NCBI RefSeq assembly: GCF_016862095.1
Contig: NZ_BOMH01000006.1
Span: 51,692-115,691 of the forward strand
Source: Actinoplanes cyaneus
GTDB taxonomy: Bacteria; Actinomycetota; Actinomycetes; Mycobacteriales; Micromonosporaceae
Reading direction: 5' to 3'
DNA: 64,000 bases
Below are positions 16,686 through 25,312 of this stretch, one piece after another. Made by a program: the position numbers and the translations under genes. Position 1 is the stretch's first letter. Every line of letters starts with the position of its first letter. The notes below the pieces were generated by a model that saw nothing but the letters and a program-made list of their open reading frames with translations, ran no database searches and was not told the DNA's origin.

Positions 16686-17063
16686 TCCGCGCTCCCCGCC
16701 GCCGGCTCTTCCTCCGGAAAAGGACGATTCGCCGTACGGCATGAGCCGCCCGCCTCGCGCCTGCCTCCGCGATGCCCGCGCCGCTCCCGGCCCTGCCGCG
16801 ACTCCCGCCTCTCGGCTGGTTCTCATGGGCGTTATTCGTCCCGAATAACGCCCATGAGAACCAGCCGGCAACCGCGAGCCGCGCAACAAGCCCGGCCCGG
16901 CACCAGATCGCGCTCCGGCCGGTAACCGTGGGCGCGCGACACGGTGAGCCCAGCCCAGATCGCGGGCCGGCCGGCAACCGCGGGCGCGCGACAAGCCGGG
17001 CGGAGCCGCAGGTCGCGGCCCGGTCGGCGGGAGGCCCGGCGACAACCGCGGGCGCCGGCCGGG
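16686..17063. other. Convergent intergenic region with palindrome and repeats
   Basis: 378 bases between two convergent genes. It holds palindrome copy C (16814-16866) and, to its right, repeated GGCCGGCAACCGCGGGCGCG-type motifs at about 16915-17060. No gene could be supported. No other terminator is apparent, so the palindrome may serve both genes. Confidence 0.7.
16814..16866. repeat. Long palindrome, copy C
   Basis: Perfect 25-bp arms around a 3-nt centre. The left arm is GGCTGGTTCTCATGG then GCGTTATTCG. Relative to copy A it has compensated substitutions in both arms (TGC to TTC paired with GCA to GAA; GGT to GGG paired with ACC to CCC). Confidence 0.95.
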
Positions 17064-18134
17064 TCAGTGCGCGCGGTCGAGGAGGTGGCGCCAGTGCCGG
17101 ATCAGCGGGGCGGGGCAGGAGATCTCGCGGACGCCGGCGGCGATCAGCTGCTCGTGCAGTTGCGCGCTGGGCCGCAGGTCGACGGCGACCCGGCACGGCA
17201 GCGAGCGGGCCGCGGCGACCGACGCCGACCATTCGACGAGCTGGATGACCACGTGCGGCAGGCGGTCCGGGGGCAGGAGCAGGTCGTTGCGGACGGTCCG
17301 GTCCCAGACCAGGATGTGCTGGGCCAGGTCACCGGTGCTGACGTGCAGCAGGTGACAGTCGTCGACCAGGTCGGCGACGCCGAGCGCGGCGGCCGGGGTG
17401 GCGATGTCCAGGCCCAGGCGCCACCGGCCGCCGGTGGCCGAGGCGAAGGCGGCGATCTCCGCGCGCACCGAGACCATCGGCAGGACGACCAGAGGATCGT
17501 CGTCCGGGGACTCGGCCACGAGGGCACGGAAATGATCGATGGCGTCCGGAAGCAGGACGCGGACGCCGCGCCGGCCGAACGAGGCAGCGGGCGGGCCGCC
17601 GACCGGCTCGTCGAAGTAGCGGATCGCCGGGAGCGGCCGGCCCGACTCGGCGAAGAAGCGCCACAGCTCGGCACGTTCCGCGGCGGGCAGGGCACGCAGG
17701 TCCTCGGCGCGCAGCGGCGACCAGCCGTCGGCGAGGTGCCCGGCCTCGTGCGCCTCGGCCAGATCGGAGACCTCGGCGTGCAGCCGCAGCTCGGTGGCGG
17801 CCGGGGGCGGTGGCGCGGTGGTCGCCGCGTCGAAGTCGACGATCACCTCGTGGCCGAGCCAGCTGTCGTCGACGCGGACGCCGGTGAGCACCGGCACCGG
17901 CAGGGACCAGAGCGCCCGCGCCTCCGGGGCATACGGGGTGACCGGCTCCTCGACGATCACCCCGGACAGGCGCGGCGCCAGCCCCCGGATCAGGTCCGTG
18001 TCGGGTTTCTCCAGGTAGAGCAGGACCCGGCCGTAGACGATCTCTTCGATGCCGTTGCGGTCCACGAGCAGGCCCCGGTGACGGCCGAAGCCGTACGCGA
18101 TGCCTGATTGGTCTTTCTCGGTCCGGTCACTCAT
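17064..18134 (-). CDS. Possible PEP-utilising-enzyme-like barrel protein
   Basis: 356 aa from ATG 18134 with GAGGTGGG upstream. Parts of the C-terminal half resemble the PEP-binding TIM barrel of PTS enzyme I / PEP synthase: AIDHFRALVAES followed by LVVLPMVSVRAEIAAF, and a terminal VAVDLRPSAQLHEQLIAAGVREISC. The phosphohistidine domain with its G-G-x-x-S-H signature is absent, so it would not act as a normal enzyme I. The N-terminal 120 residues are unrecognised. No signal peptide. Its relation to the DhaM/HPr genes 30 kb away is only speculative. Confidence 0.45.
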   Translation of the reverse strand: MSDRTEKDQSGIAYGFGRHRGLLVDRNGIEEIVYGRVLLYLEKPDTDLIRGLAPRLSGVIVEEPVTPYAPEARALWSLPVPVLTGVRVDDSWLGHEVIVDFDAATTAPPPPAATELRLHAEVSDLAEAHEAGHLADGWSPLRAEDLRALPAAERAELWRFFAESGRPLPAIRYFDEPVGGPPAASFGRRGVRVLLPDAIDHFRALVAESPDDDPLVVLPMVSVRAEIAAFASATGGRWRLGLDIATPAAALGVADLVDDCHLLHVSTGDLAQHILVWDRTVRNDLLLPPDRLPHVVIQLVEWSASVAAARSLPCRVAVDLRPSAQLHEQLIAAGVREISCPAPLIRHWRHLLDRAH

Positions 18135-18219
18135 GCGCCCACCTCGCAAGTCCGCTACGGACAGTAGCCCGGCTGCGCCCGCACCGCAGCCCCCAAGGAT
18201 GCCGGAACGGGCCGGGCGG

Positions 18220-19137
18220 TCAGTGGGCGATGGGGATGCGCCAGAGCGGGCGCTGCTCGCGGTCCGCGTGGCGGGCGACCGAGCGGAGCCAGAGCAGCGC
18301 GATCAGCGAGATCAGGATCAGCCCGCCCCAGGAGAGGACGGTGAACAGGTGCGTCTGGTCGGCCGTCGGCGTCGGCTGGTAGCCCTTCTCCAGCAGTGAG
18401 TACTGGTAGGGCGTGCCGGTCAGCACCAGCGTGACCAGCAGCGCGATGCTGTGCATGCTGTCCCAGAGCGCGTGCAGCACGGCGACCCCCAGGTAGGAGA
18501 AGAGCAGCCGCCGGGTCAGCGCGAAGTGCTGGCGTCCGCTGGCGGAGAAGAGCACGCCGCCGAGGATGGCGGTCCACAGGCCGTGGCCGAGCGGGGCGAG
18601 CAGCCCGCGCAGCAGTTCGGTCTGGACGAGCTGCATCAGCGAGAGGCCCTGTTCGGTGAAGAGGGCGGTGAACGCGTACCCGGCGGACTCGAAGGCGGCG
18701 AAGCCGAAGCCGACCGACGCGCCGAGGACCAGGCCGTCCACGGCGTACTTGTGGCTGAGCCGACGGGTGAGGAAGGCGAGCGCGGACAGCTTCGCGGCCT
18801 CCTCGATCAGGCCGACGCCGAGGAAGAAGACGGGCGACGGGTGCAGGAGGTACGTCTCGAGCAGCGACGCGGCGAGCACGCCCAGGATCCCGCCGGTGAC
18901 GAACGTGCTGAACAGCAGTTCCGCGGTGACCTCCCCGGTGTGCCGGCGGCCGAACGCCCACAGCACGAACGTGACCGGGACCAGGAAGCTGCCGAGCAGG
19001 ACCAGCGTGGGGATCAGGTTGGGGTTCCCGGTGAAGAGGGTGACCACCACGGTCAGGACCCAGAGAAGGAGCCCGGTGAGGAAGACCCGTAGCCAGGTGC
19101 GCTTACGGGTGGTGGGTGTCGCTGCTGCCTCGTACAT
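18220..19137 (-). CDS. PrsW-family intramembrane metalloprotease
   Basis: 305 aa from ATG with AGGAGGCGCGAC upstream. About eight membrane helices. The hallmark motifs are present in order: EEAAKLSAL, then FAAFESAGYAF, then HGLWTAILGG, then HALWDSMHS, giving the Glu and His residues proposed as the metal site. PrsW cleaves the anti-sigma factor RsiW in Bacillus; in actinobacteria the substrates are mostly unknown. No anti-sigma factor gene is adjacent. Its start region faces the secreted phosphodiesterase stop. Confidence 0.9.
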   Translation of the reverse strand: MYEAAATPTTRKRTWLRVFLTGLLLWVLTVVVTLFTGNPNLIPTLVLLGSFLVPVTFVLWAFGRRHTGEVTAELLFSTFVTGGILGVLAASLLETYLLHPSPVFFLGVGLIEEAAKLSALAFLTRRLSHKYAVDGLVLGASVGFGFAAFESAGYAFTALFTEQGLSLMQLVQTELLRGLLAPLGHGLWTAILGGVLFSASGRQHFALTRRLLFSYLGVAVLHALWDSMHSIALLVTLVLTGTPYQYSLLEKGYQPTPTADQTHLFTVLSWGGLILISLIALLWLRSVARHADREQRPLWRIPIAH

Positions 19138-19207
19138 GTCGCGCCTCCTGCGCCGATGGTGACGGCACCCGGGTACCCCGATCCCGGCGCCGTCCACACT
19201 GTGACGG

Positions 19208-20494
19208 TCAGCGCTCGGTATAGATGAACCCGAGCTTGTCCACCTCGTCGCCCGCGCGCCCGTGGAAACCGGCGATCTGCCAGCCCGTGGGGGCGGTCCG
19301 GGTCACGCAGTCCGAGGTGGTGGTCCCCCCGGCGAGCGTGTTGCCGAGATTGGTGGTGAACTTGGCGTAGAAGATGCGTGTTTGCGATTTGTAGCTGCCA
19401 CGGCACAGATAGGCGCTGGTCACGTACTCGCCGGGCGCGAGCGTCAGCGACCTCGGTGTTCCGCCGGTGCCGCCGTGGGTCCCGACCCGGTCGACGCGCG
19501 AGCCGGCCCGCAGACCGAGCGACGTGGGCGTGGTGACCGAGTCGAGGTCGGTGAAGTAGGCGCCGTGCGGTCCGCCGAACTGCTCACTGAACCGGTACGC
19601 CGGATCGGTCGTCCAGCTGAACCCGGCGCTGACCGGGTCGTGGTCGCTGAGCATCAGCCCGTCGCCGGTGAGGAACGACGCGTGCTCGTTGTGGTAGGTC
19701 GTCGCGTTCAGCGTGACGAACCTGCTGCCGCGGTAGAGGATCTTGTCGACCACCTCGCAGGTGTCCTCGGGGCAGAGCAACGGGTCGCTGCCCTTGACCG
19801 GCGCCACTCCCCCGCGTTCCAGCCGCACCCACGCGTCGGTGAGCCCGTTGGCCGCGACGAATGCGGCGATCGTGTCCCCGGCGCGGGTGTACCGGGTGTT
19901 GGTGTCGCCCATGACGACGACCGCGTTGCCGTTCGAGTGGGAGCCGATGAACGCGGTCAGCTGGCTCAGATTGTCGGCGCGGGACGTCAGGTCGCCGTCG
20001 TTGGTCCCGGCGTTGGTGTGCAGGTTGTAGAAGTCGACGTAGACGCCCTCGGCGAGCCGGGTCCGCATGAACGTGAAGCCCTTGGGGGTCAGGCAGTCGC
20101 CGGAGTCCCACTGGCACGAGTTCCAGCGCACGCGCTCGAAGTCGTCGGTGTCCCACGCGTACGCGGAAAGGGTGTTGAGCCCGGACCCGACGCCGGCGCC
20201 TCCGCTGGTGGCGGTGCGGTTCGCGTGGCCGTCGGCGGCGTAGAGGTACGCGTGGTAGTTGAAGTCCTCCTGCACCTGGATCAGGTCGTAACCGCTGATC
20301 CGCCGGCCGATCTCGGTGGTCGAGGTGGCCCGGTCGGTGTCGGCGCTGGACAGGATGTCGGGGAGTCCGGCTACGTTGTAGGAAAGAACCTTGAAGGTGC
20401 CGCCGGGGGAAGCCGCGGGGGCGGCGGACACCGGGGACGCGGGGACGGCGATCAGCGCGGCGGCCAGGGCCGTGATCGTGAAGGGGATGCGCAC
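19208..20494 (-). CDS. Secreted endonuclease/exonuclease/phosphatase-fold protein with C-terminal lectin-like domain
   Basis: 428 aa from GTG. N-terminal Sec signal (TITALAAALIAVPASPVSAAPA). Residues about 33-295 have the DNase I / sphingomyelinase fold: KVLSYNVAGLP, then LIQVQEDFNY (metal Glu), YNLHTNAG, VVMGDTNTRY and the terminal LSDHDPVSAGF with the catalytic His. Residues about 310-428 look like a jacalin-type beta-prism (GWQIAGFHGRAGDEVDKLGFIYT), which binds carbohydrate. It could be a secreted phosphodiesterase, sphingomyelinase or nuclease; sequence alone does not decide. It is divergent from a PAP2 phosphatase. Confidence 0.85.
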   Translation of the reverse strand: MRIPFTITALAAALIAVPASPVSAAPAASPGGTFKVLSYNVAGLPDILSSADTDRATSTTEIGRRISGYDLIQVQEDFNYHAYLYAADGHANRTATSGGAGVGSGLNTLSAYAWDTDDFERVRWNSCQWDSGDCLTPKGFTFMRTRLAEGVYVDFYNLHTNAGTNDGDLTSRADNLSQLTAFIGSHSNGNAVVVMGDTNTRYTRAGDTIAAFVAANGLTDAWVRLERGGVAPVKGSDPLLCPEDTCEVVDKILYRGSRFVTLNATTYHNEHASFLTGDGLMLSDHDPVSAGFSWTTDPAYRFSEQFGGPHGAYFTDLDSVTTPTSLGLRAGSRVDRVGTHGGTGGTPRSLTLAPGEYVTSAYLCRGSYKSQTRIFYAKFTTNLGNTLAGGTTTSDCVTRTAPTGWQIAGFHGRAGDEVDKLGFIYTER

Positions 20495-20535
20495 GACCCG
20501 GACGCTAAGGCTCCCATCGATCGGACGGAACCTCG

Positions 20536-20551
20536 GCTACTCGCAAGTAGC
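20536..20551. promoter_or_regulatory. Short dyad in the phosphatase divergon promoter
   Basis: GCTACT-CGCA-AGTAGC, 6-bp arms and 4-nt loop, between the divergent phosphodiesterase and PAP2 genes. It is followed by CATAAT and by GTTCACG, the latter like the first seven bases of a PhoP box unit. A possible regulator site; evidence is weak. Confidence 0.35.
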
Positions 20552-20650
20552 ATAATGTTCACGCTCACATCCGCGGGTGTTGACACCGGGTTGGCCCACC
20601 GCACGAAGGCTGGTCCGCGATCTTGCCCCCACCTGCACCGCGGAGTCCCC

Positions 20651-22498
20651 ATGCCCTCGATCTCCCGCCGGACCGTGCTGAAGGCATCCGCCGCCGGTCT
20701 CGTCGCCACCCAGCTGAGGGCGGCTCCCGCGTCGGCCGCCACGAGCGGGGTCACCGACTTCGTCGACGCCTACCGGACGAACGTCACGGCGAACTTGACC
20801 CCGGAGACGAATGCCGCGGTCCGCATCCTCTCCGGCTTCTCCCGGGTGTGGGCCACCGGCGCCGCCTGGAACACCGGGACCGTGCTCGACCGGGCCTTCC
20901 TGCGCGCCAACATCAAGTACGTCGTCAAGGTCACCAGGACCCGCACCGCCGCCGAGGCCGCCAAGGCGTTCATCGTCGACCGGCAGCACCAGAGTTACTC
21001 CGTGATCGACGGCCTGGGCCCGCTCGCCGGCCTCTACCGCACCGGCGCGCTCGCGGTCACCAGCATCACCTCGGCGCCGGCCACCACCCCGGCCACCACG
21101 ATCAGCGACGCCGTCCCGGCCGGAGCGCCCGCCGGGGCGGCGATCGGCGCCGGCTCGACGACCTCGCCGCTCGGCGCGGTGGCCACGCTGGTCAACACGC
21201 TGCGCGGCACCTACTCGTCGGGCAACCCGGCCAAGTACGCGTTCCAGTACCCGCGCCCGTGGCGCTCCACGACCGACAGCCGCGTCGTCGACACCGGCTC
21301 GGTGGACGAGTTCGGCTTCCCGATCTACGACTCCGAGGTCGTCGTCGCCCCGGCCCTGCTACGCCAGCGTTCGACCAGCCCGGCCGACGACGCCGGTTAC
21401 GTCAGCGGCCACACCAACGCGCTGTTCCTGGCGTCGCTCGCCTACGCGTACGCGGTCCCGGAGCGCTTCCAGGAGATGATCACCACGGCATACGACCTGG
21501 CGCACACCCGGATCGTGGCCGGCATGCACTCCCCCGCCGACGTGATCGGCGGCCGGATCCTGGCGACCGCGCTCGCCGCGGCGATCCTGCGCGACCCGGC
21601 GAACGCCGCGATCAAGGCTGACGCCCGGGCGCAGGCGCTCGCGTACTTCCGGGAGAAGACCGGGACCGAGGACCTCTTCGCGTACGCCCACGACCCCGCC
21701 GACCGCAAGGTCAACGCCGCGATCGTCGCGCCCAAGCACACCTACGACCTCCCGGCGCACGGCAAGCGCGTCCCGGTGACGGTGCCGGCCGGGGCCGAGG
21801 TGCTGCTGGAGACCCGCCTGCCGTACCTGGACGCCGCGCAGCGCCGTGAGGTTCTGCGCACCACCGGGCTGACCTCGGGCCACCCGATCCTGGACGGCCC
21901 CGAGCAGTGGGGCCGGCTGAACCTGTTCGCGGCCGCCGACGGGTACGGCGCTTTCGACCGGACCGTCGCCGTCACGCTCGACGCCGCGCGGGGCGGGTTC
22001 CACGCGGCCGACGCGTGGCGCAACGACATCGGCGGCCGCGGCGGGCTCGTCAAGCTCGGCTCGGGCACGCTGACCCTGGCCGGCGACAACGACTACCGCG
22101 GCGGCACCACCGTCGCGCAGGGCACCCTGGTCGCGGCGTCGCGGACGGCGCTGGGCCGCGGCGATGTCACGGTCACCGGCGGGACGCTGAGCCTGGCCGT
22201 GGACGGCGTGCGGGTCCGCGGCGACTACCGGCAGAGCGCCGGGACGCTGGCCGTCACCGTCGACCCGAAGGGCAGGACCGCCCTGACCGTCGACGACGAC
22301 GCCGTCCTGGGCGCGACCGTGACGCTGTCCGTCACTGTCGGCGCGGCCCGCAAGGGCCACTGCGACGAGCGGATCACCGTGCTCCGGGCCCGGCGGTTGC
22401 GGGGAACGTTCGCCAGGGTGGTGGTGACCACACCCGGTTATCGGGCCGACCTGATCACCTCCGGGGACACCGTCGCGATCCGCCTGCGCCACGCCTGA
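20651..22498 (+). CDS. Tat-exported PAP2-family acid phosphatase with a beta-strand repeat tail
   Basis: 615 aa. The twin-arginine signal SRRTVLKASAAG is at residues 5-16. Residues about 30-330 carry PAP2-type motifs: YPRPW, YVSGHTNALF, and RIVAGMHSPADVIGGR, giving the Arg/His/Asp catalytic set of class A non-specific acid phosphatases. Residues about 460-495 (GLVKLGSGTLTLAGDNDYRG) match the autotransporter-associated beta-strand repeat, which continues to about 540. It is probably an exported phosphatase acting on phospholipid or other phosphoesters outside the cell. The start at ATG 20651 is fixed by the Tat signal; the long upstream extension of the frame is antisense to the divergent gene. 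Confidence 0.88.
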   Translation: MPSISRRTVLKASAAGLVATQLRAAPASAATSGVTDFVDAYRTNVTANLTPETNAAVRILSGFSRVWATGAAWNTGTVLDRAFLRANIKYVVKVTRTRTAAEAAKAFIVDRQHQSYSVIDGLGPLAGLYRTGALAVTSITSAPATTPATTISDAVPAGAPAGAAIGAGSTTSPLGAVATLVNTLRGTYSSGNPAKYAFQYPRPWRSTTDSRVVDTGSVDEFGFPIYDSEVVVAPALLRQRSTSPADDAGYVSGHTNALFLASLAYAYAVPERFQEMITTAYDLAHTRIVAGMHSPADVIGGRILATALAAAILRDPANAAIKADARAQALAYFREKTGTEDLFAYAHDPADRKVNAAIVAPKHTYDLPAHGKRVPVTVPAGAEVLLETRLPYLDAAQRREVLRTTGLTSGHPILDGPEQWGRLNLFAAADGYGAFDRTVAVTLDAARGGFHAADAWRNDIGGRGGLVKLGSGTLTLAGDNDYRGGTTVAQGTLVAASRTALGRGDVTVTGGTLSLAVDGVRVRGDYRQSAGTLAVTVDPKGRTALTVDDDAVLGATVTLSVTVGAARKGHCDERITVLRARRLRGTFARVVVTTPGYRADLITSGDTVAIRLRHA

Positions 22499-22504
22499 GA
22501 CCGG

Positions 22505-22532
22505 TGCCGGGGCCTGCGATCGGGCCCCGGCA
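22505..22532 (+). terminator. Terminator hairpin after the PAP2 gene
   Basis: Perfect 10-bp arms TGCCGGGGCC / GGCCCCGGCA with an 8-nt loop, 7 bases after the stop codon. It lacks a long T-run but is well placed. Confidence 0.75.
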
Positions 22533-22556
22533 TCTGTCCATGAGCTCGCAGTGTCC

Positions 22557-22586
22557 TTGACAAACGTCGATGTCCGGCCATTTCAT
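22557..22586 (+). promoter_or_regulatory. Candidate promoter of the secreted hydrolase
   Basis: TTGACA at 22557-22562 and TTTCAT at 22581-22586, spacer 18, about 20 bases before the ATG. The -35 is consensus; the -10 is weak, and the short leader leaves little room. Confidence 0.3.
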
Positions 22587-22604
22587 GTGTCCGGGAGGTA
22601 CCAC

Positions 22605-24044
22605 ATGACCATGCGCCGGAAGTGCCTTGCCGTGTTCGCCGCAGCACTCGCACTGGTCACCGCGCTGAGCGCGCCGGCCTCCGCGGCCCCGGTCGCGTGC
22701 GCCGCGCCCGCGCCCAGCACGACGCAGCCCGGCTACCTGGTCTTCGACCCGAACTGTGACGTCTCCGGCGCCGCCTTCACGCCGCTGGCCGGCGCGCGGA
22801 CGTACACCGGGATCCGGGACGGCGCCGCGTTCCGGGTCGAGGTCCCGCAGAAGTGGAACGGCAAGCTGGTCGTCTGGGCGCACGGCTACCGGGGCACCGG
22901 CAACGTCGTCTACGTCGACAACCCCTCGCTGCGCGCGCACTACCTCGAGACCGGGTACGCGTGGGCCGCCTCCAGTTACGCGAGGAACGGGTACGACGTC
23001 GGGCAGGGCGTCCGGGACTCGTACGCGCTGATCGACATCTTCCGGCAGGTGACCGGGCACCGGGCCCGGTCCGTGATCATGAGCGGCGCGTCGATGGGCG
23101 GGCAGGTCACCGCCGTGGCGATCGAACGGTTCCCGCGGGCGTTCGAGGCGGCCATGCCGTTCTGCGGGGTCCTCGGCGACACCGAGCTCTACGACTACTT
23201 CCTCGACGCGAACGTGACCGCCGCCGCCCTGACCGACGTGCGGATCGACTTCCCGCTCACCCCCGGCCCGGAGTATCAGGCGCAGTGGCGCGAGCAGGCC
23301 GGCCGGATCACGGCCGCGCTGGGCGTGCGGGCGGGCAGCGCTCCGGTGCTCACCACGGCCGGGAAGAGCTGGTCGAACGCGGTCGAGCGGCGCAGCGGCG
23401 GGGAGCGGCCCGGGTTCGACTCGGCGTTCGCCTACTGGAACGCGGCGCCGTCCCTCGCGCCGCTGAACGACCTGCCGTTCCTGTTCGGCCTCTACCCCGG
23501 GCTGTCCGGCGGCACCGGCGGGATCGCGTCCGGCAACGTGACCGACAACCAGTACACGTACTACCGGCTCGCCGACAGTCCGCTGCCGACCTTCGCCGAG
23601 CTCAAGCTCAACGCCGAGGTGCTGCGCGTACGGCACACCGCGACCGCCGACCCCGGCCTGGCCGGCATCCCGCGCGTCAACGGCACCCCGGCCGTCCCGG
23701 TGCTGTCCCTGCACGACATCGGCGACCTGTTCGTGCCGTTCTCGATGGAGCAGGAGTACGCCAAGCGGGCCCTGCGCAACGGCCGCGGGCACCTGTTCGT
23801 CTCCCGCGCGATCCGCGGCGTCGGCCACTGCGACTTCACCCAGGCCGAGCTGGTCACCGCGTTCGACGACCTGACCACGTGGGTCCGCACGGGCCGGCGC
23901 CCGGCCGGCGACGCCATCCTGAACAGCCGCGCGGTCGCCGACGAGTCGTTCGGGTGCCGCTTCACGAACGGCGTCCACCCGAACTACGCCGCCTCCCCCT
24001 GCCCCGCGACGACCACGACACCCCCGGTCCCGCCCCGCATGTGA
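22605..24044 (+). CDS. Secreted alpha/beta hydrolase
   Basis: 479 aa from ATG with GGGAGG upstream. N-terminal signal peptide (LAVFAAALALVTALSAPASAAP). An alpha/beta hydrolase pattern follows: LVVWAHGYRGTG, then the nucleophile elbow IMSGASMGGQVTAVA (Ser), LSLHDIGDLFVPF (acid region) and RGVGHCDFTQAE (His). The C-terminal Thr/Pro-rich end (CPATTTTPPVPPRM) is unstructured. Cysteines at CAAP/NCD and in the C-terminal half could form disulfides. The closest recognisable relatives are secreted hydrolases of unknown substrate. Confidence 0.8.
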   Translation: MTMRRKCLAVFAAALALVTALSAPASAAPVACAAPAPSTTQPGYLVFDPNCDVSGAAFTPLAGARTYTGIRDGAAFRVEVPQKWNGKLVVWAHGYRGTGNVVYVDNPSLRAHYLETGYAWAASSYARNGYDVGQGVRDSYALIDIFRQVTGHRARSVIMSGASMGGQVTAVAIERFPRAFEAAMPFCGVLGDTELYDYFLDANVTAAALTDVRIDFPLTPGPEYQAQWREQAGRITAALGVRAGSAPVLTTAGKSWSNAVERRSGGERPGFDSAFAYWNAAPSLAPLNDLPFLFGLYPGLSGGTGGIASGNVTDNQYTYYRLADSPLPTFAELKLNAEVLRVRHTATADPGLAGIPRVNGTPAVPVLSLHDIGDLFVPFSMEQEYAKRALRNGRGHLFVSRAIRGVGHCDFTQAELVTAFDDLTTWVRTGRRPAGDAILNSRAVADESFGCRFTNGVHPNYAASPCPATTTTPPVPPRM

Positions 24045-24072
24045 CCGATCAGCCGCCGCCTCACCGCCGACG

Positions 24073-24264
24073 TGGAAACACTGGCTTCTGGAGCTGATCG
24101 GCGAGAGCCGCTCCGAGGCCGCGCTCCCCACGCTGGCCGAGCAGCTCTACTCGGGCGACTCGAGCCTGCGGTTCTGGGCCGCCCGGGGGCTGGAGAAGCT
24201 CGACACCAAACCGGCGCGCACCGAGCTGTGGAAGGCACGGGCAAACGCCGTTCGCCAGCAGTGA
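24073..24264 (+). pseudogene. C-terminal remnant of a HEAT-repeat-like protein
   Basis: An open stretch without a usable start encodes WKHWLLELIGESRSEAAL followed by LPTLAEQLYSGDSSL, then RFWAARGLEKLDTKPAR, and ends with a stop at 24262-24264. The helix-turn-helix spacing and the RFWAARGLEKL motif are HEAT-like. Codon third positions are mostly G/C, as in real genes here. The N-terminal part seems lost, presumably by deletion next to the end of the hydrolase gene. Confidence 0.5.
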
Positions 24265-24307
24265 TCAGGAGATCGCTCCCTCCGGCTGGTCGTGCAGCGC
24301 CGCCGTG

Positions 24308-25216
24308 TCACGTGTTGTTCCGGGTCACGACTTCGCCGAGGATCTCGCGCAGGGCTCGGGCGGCCGGGGACTCGGCGCCCGCCACGCGCTGGGCGGTGAA
24401 GAGGGTGCGGCGCGGGGCCTCGTCCAGCTCCAGCAGCCGGCACGACGTGGAACGGCCGGCCCAGACCAGGTCCGGGATCAGCGCGACCGCGTTCCCGGTC
24501 TCGACCAGGCGGATGTGCGCCTGCAGGTCGGCCGTCTCGTAGCGGACGTCCGGCTCGAACCCGGCCCGCCGGCACAACTGCTCGGCGAAGTGGCGGGACG
24601 CCGCGCCGCGCGGCTCCATCACCCAGGGCATGTCCCGGGCGGACGCGAGCGAGCCGACCGGGCGCAACGACTCGGACTCGGCGGGCAGGGCCAGCCGGAT
24701 CGCGTCCGTCGTCAGGTCGCGCCGGTCCAGTCCGGGGTGGTGTGGCGCGGCGTGTGCCGGGTATTGCTCTGCGATAACCATGTCGAAGTCCCGCGCCCAC
24801 GTCTCCCGCAGGGCCTCTTCCGGCTCCCGCTGGGTCATCTCCACGCGTACGTCGGGAAATCGAGCGGCCGTGAGGCGCAGCGCGGCCGGCATGAAAGCGA
24901 GCGCCGCGGACTGGAAGACCGCGAGCCGCACGGTTCCGGTGACCCTGGTGGCGGCCGCTTTGAGCCGCGCCTCGGCGCGTTCGAGCGTGTCGAGCACCTC
25001 GTCGACCGAGGCGACCAGCACCTCGGCCTGCGGGGTGAGCTGGACCCGGCGGCCGGCTTTGCGCAGCAGGACCGTGCCGGTCTCGCGTTCCAGCTGGCTG
25101 AGCTGCTGGCTGACCGCGGACGGGGTGAAGTTCAGCGCCTCGGCGACGGCGGCGAGCGTGCCGCGGACGGCGAGTTCCCGGAGCAGGATCAGACGGCGGA
25201 TCTCCAGCATCCGCAT
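24308..25216 (-). CDS. LysR-family regulator, probably of putA
   Basis: 302 aa (ATG at 25216, with another at 25210). N-terminal winged helix (AAVAEALNFTPSAVSQQLSQLE), then the effector-binding domain with VRLAVFQSAALAFMPAALR. It is divergent from putA with a 96-base gap holding a CCGA-N11-TCGG dyad, the spacing expected of LysR boxes. The likely role is proline-responsive activation of putA; the ligand is inferred from the neighbour only. Confidence 0.9.
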   Translation of the reverse strand: MRMLEIRRLILLRELAVRGTLAAVAEALNFTPSAVSQQLSQLERETGTVLLRKAGRRVQLTPQAEVLVASVDEVLDTLERAEARLKAAATRVTGTVRLAVFQSAALAFMPAALRLTAARFPDVRVEMTQREPEEALRETWARDFDMVIAEQYPAHAAPHHPGLDRRDLTTDAIRLALPAESESLRPVGSLASARDMPWVMEPRGAASRHFAEQLCRRAGFEPDVRYETADLQAHIRLVETGNAVALIPDLVWAGRSTSCRLLELDEAPRRTLFTAQRVAGAESPAARALREILGEVVTRNNT

Positions 25217-25223
25217 ACGTTAG

Positions 25224-25242
25224 CCGAACTGAAGATTATCGG
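25224..25242. promoter_or_regulatory. LysR-type box in the putA promoter
   Basis: Dyad CCGA-N11-TCGG (25224-25227 and 25239-25242) in the LysR/putA divergent region. This is the T-N11-A type spacing used by LysR regulators. It is 8 bases from the LysR start and about 70 from the putA start. Confidence 0.55.
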
Positions 25243-25312
25243 TCACAAAGCATCGCTTTTCCTTACCCGACACCGGACGCAGACTGGCGCTCATACCGGA
25301 AGGAGCATCCCG

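Noticed and set aside
17064..18134. Enzyme I of the phosphotransferase system serving DhaM
   Set aside because: Only the PEP-binding barrel is weakly similar; the phosphohistidine domain is absent, so it cannot phosphorylate HPr in the normal way.
20556..20580. Full PhoP box in the phosphatase divergon
   Set aside because: Only one unit starts like the consensus (GTTCACG); a second direct repeat at 11-base spacing is not convincing.
19262..20650. Leftward extension of the PAP2 phosphatase frame by 463 codons
   Set aside because: It is antisense to the secreted phosphodiesterase gene, has no family features and no ribosome site. The Tat signal fixes the start at 20651.
24305..25312. Leftward extension of the putA frame
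   Set aside because: It is antisense to the LysR gene; PutA homology begins at the ATG 25313 that has its own ribosome site.
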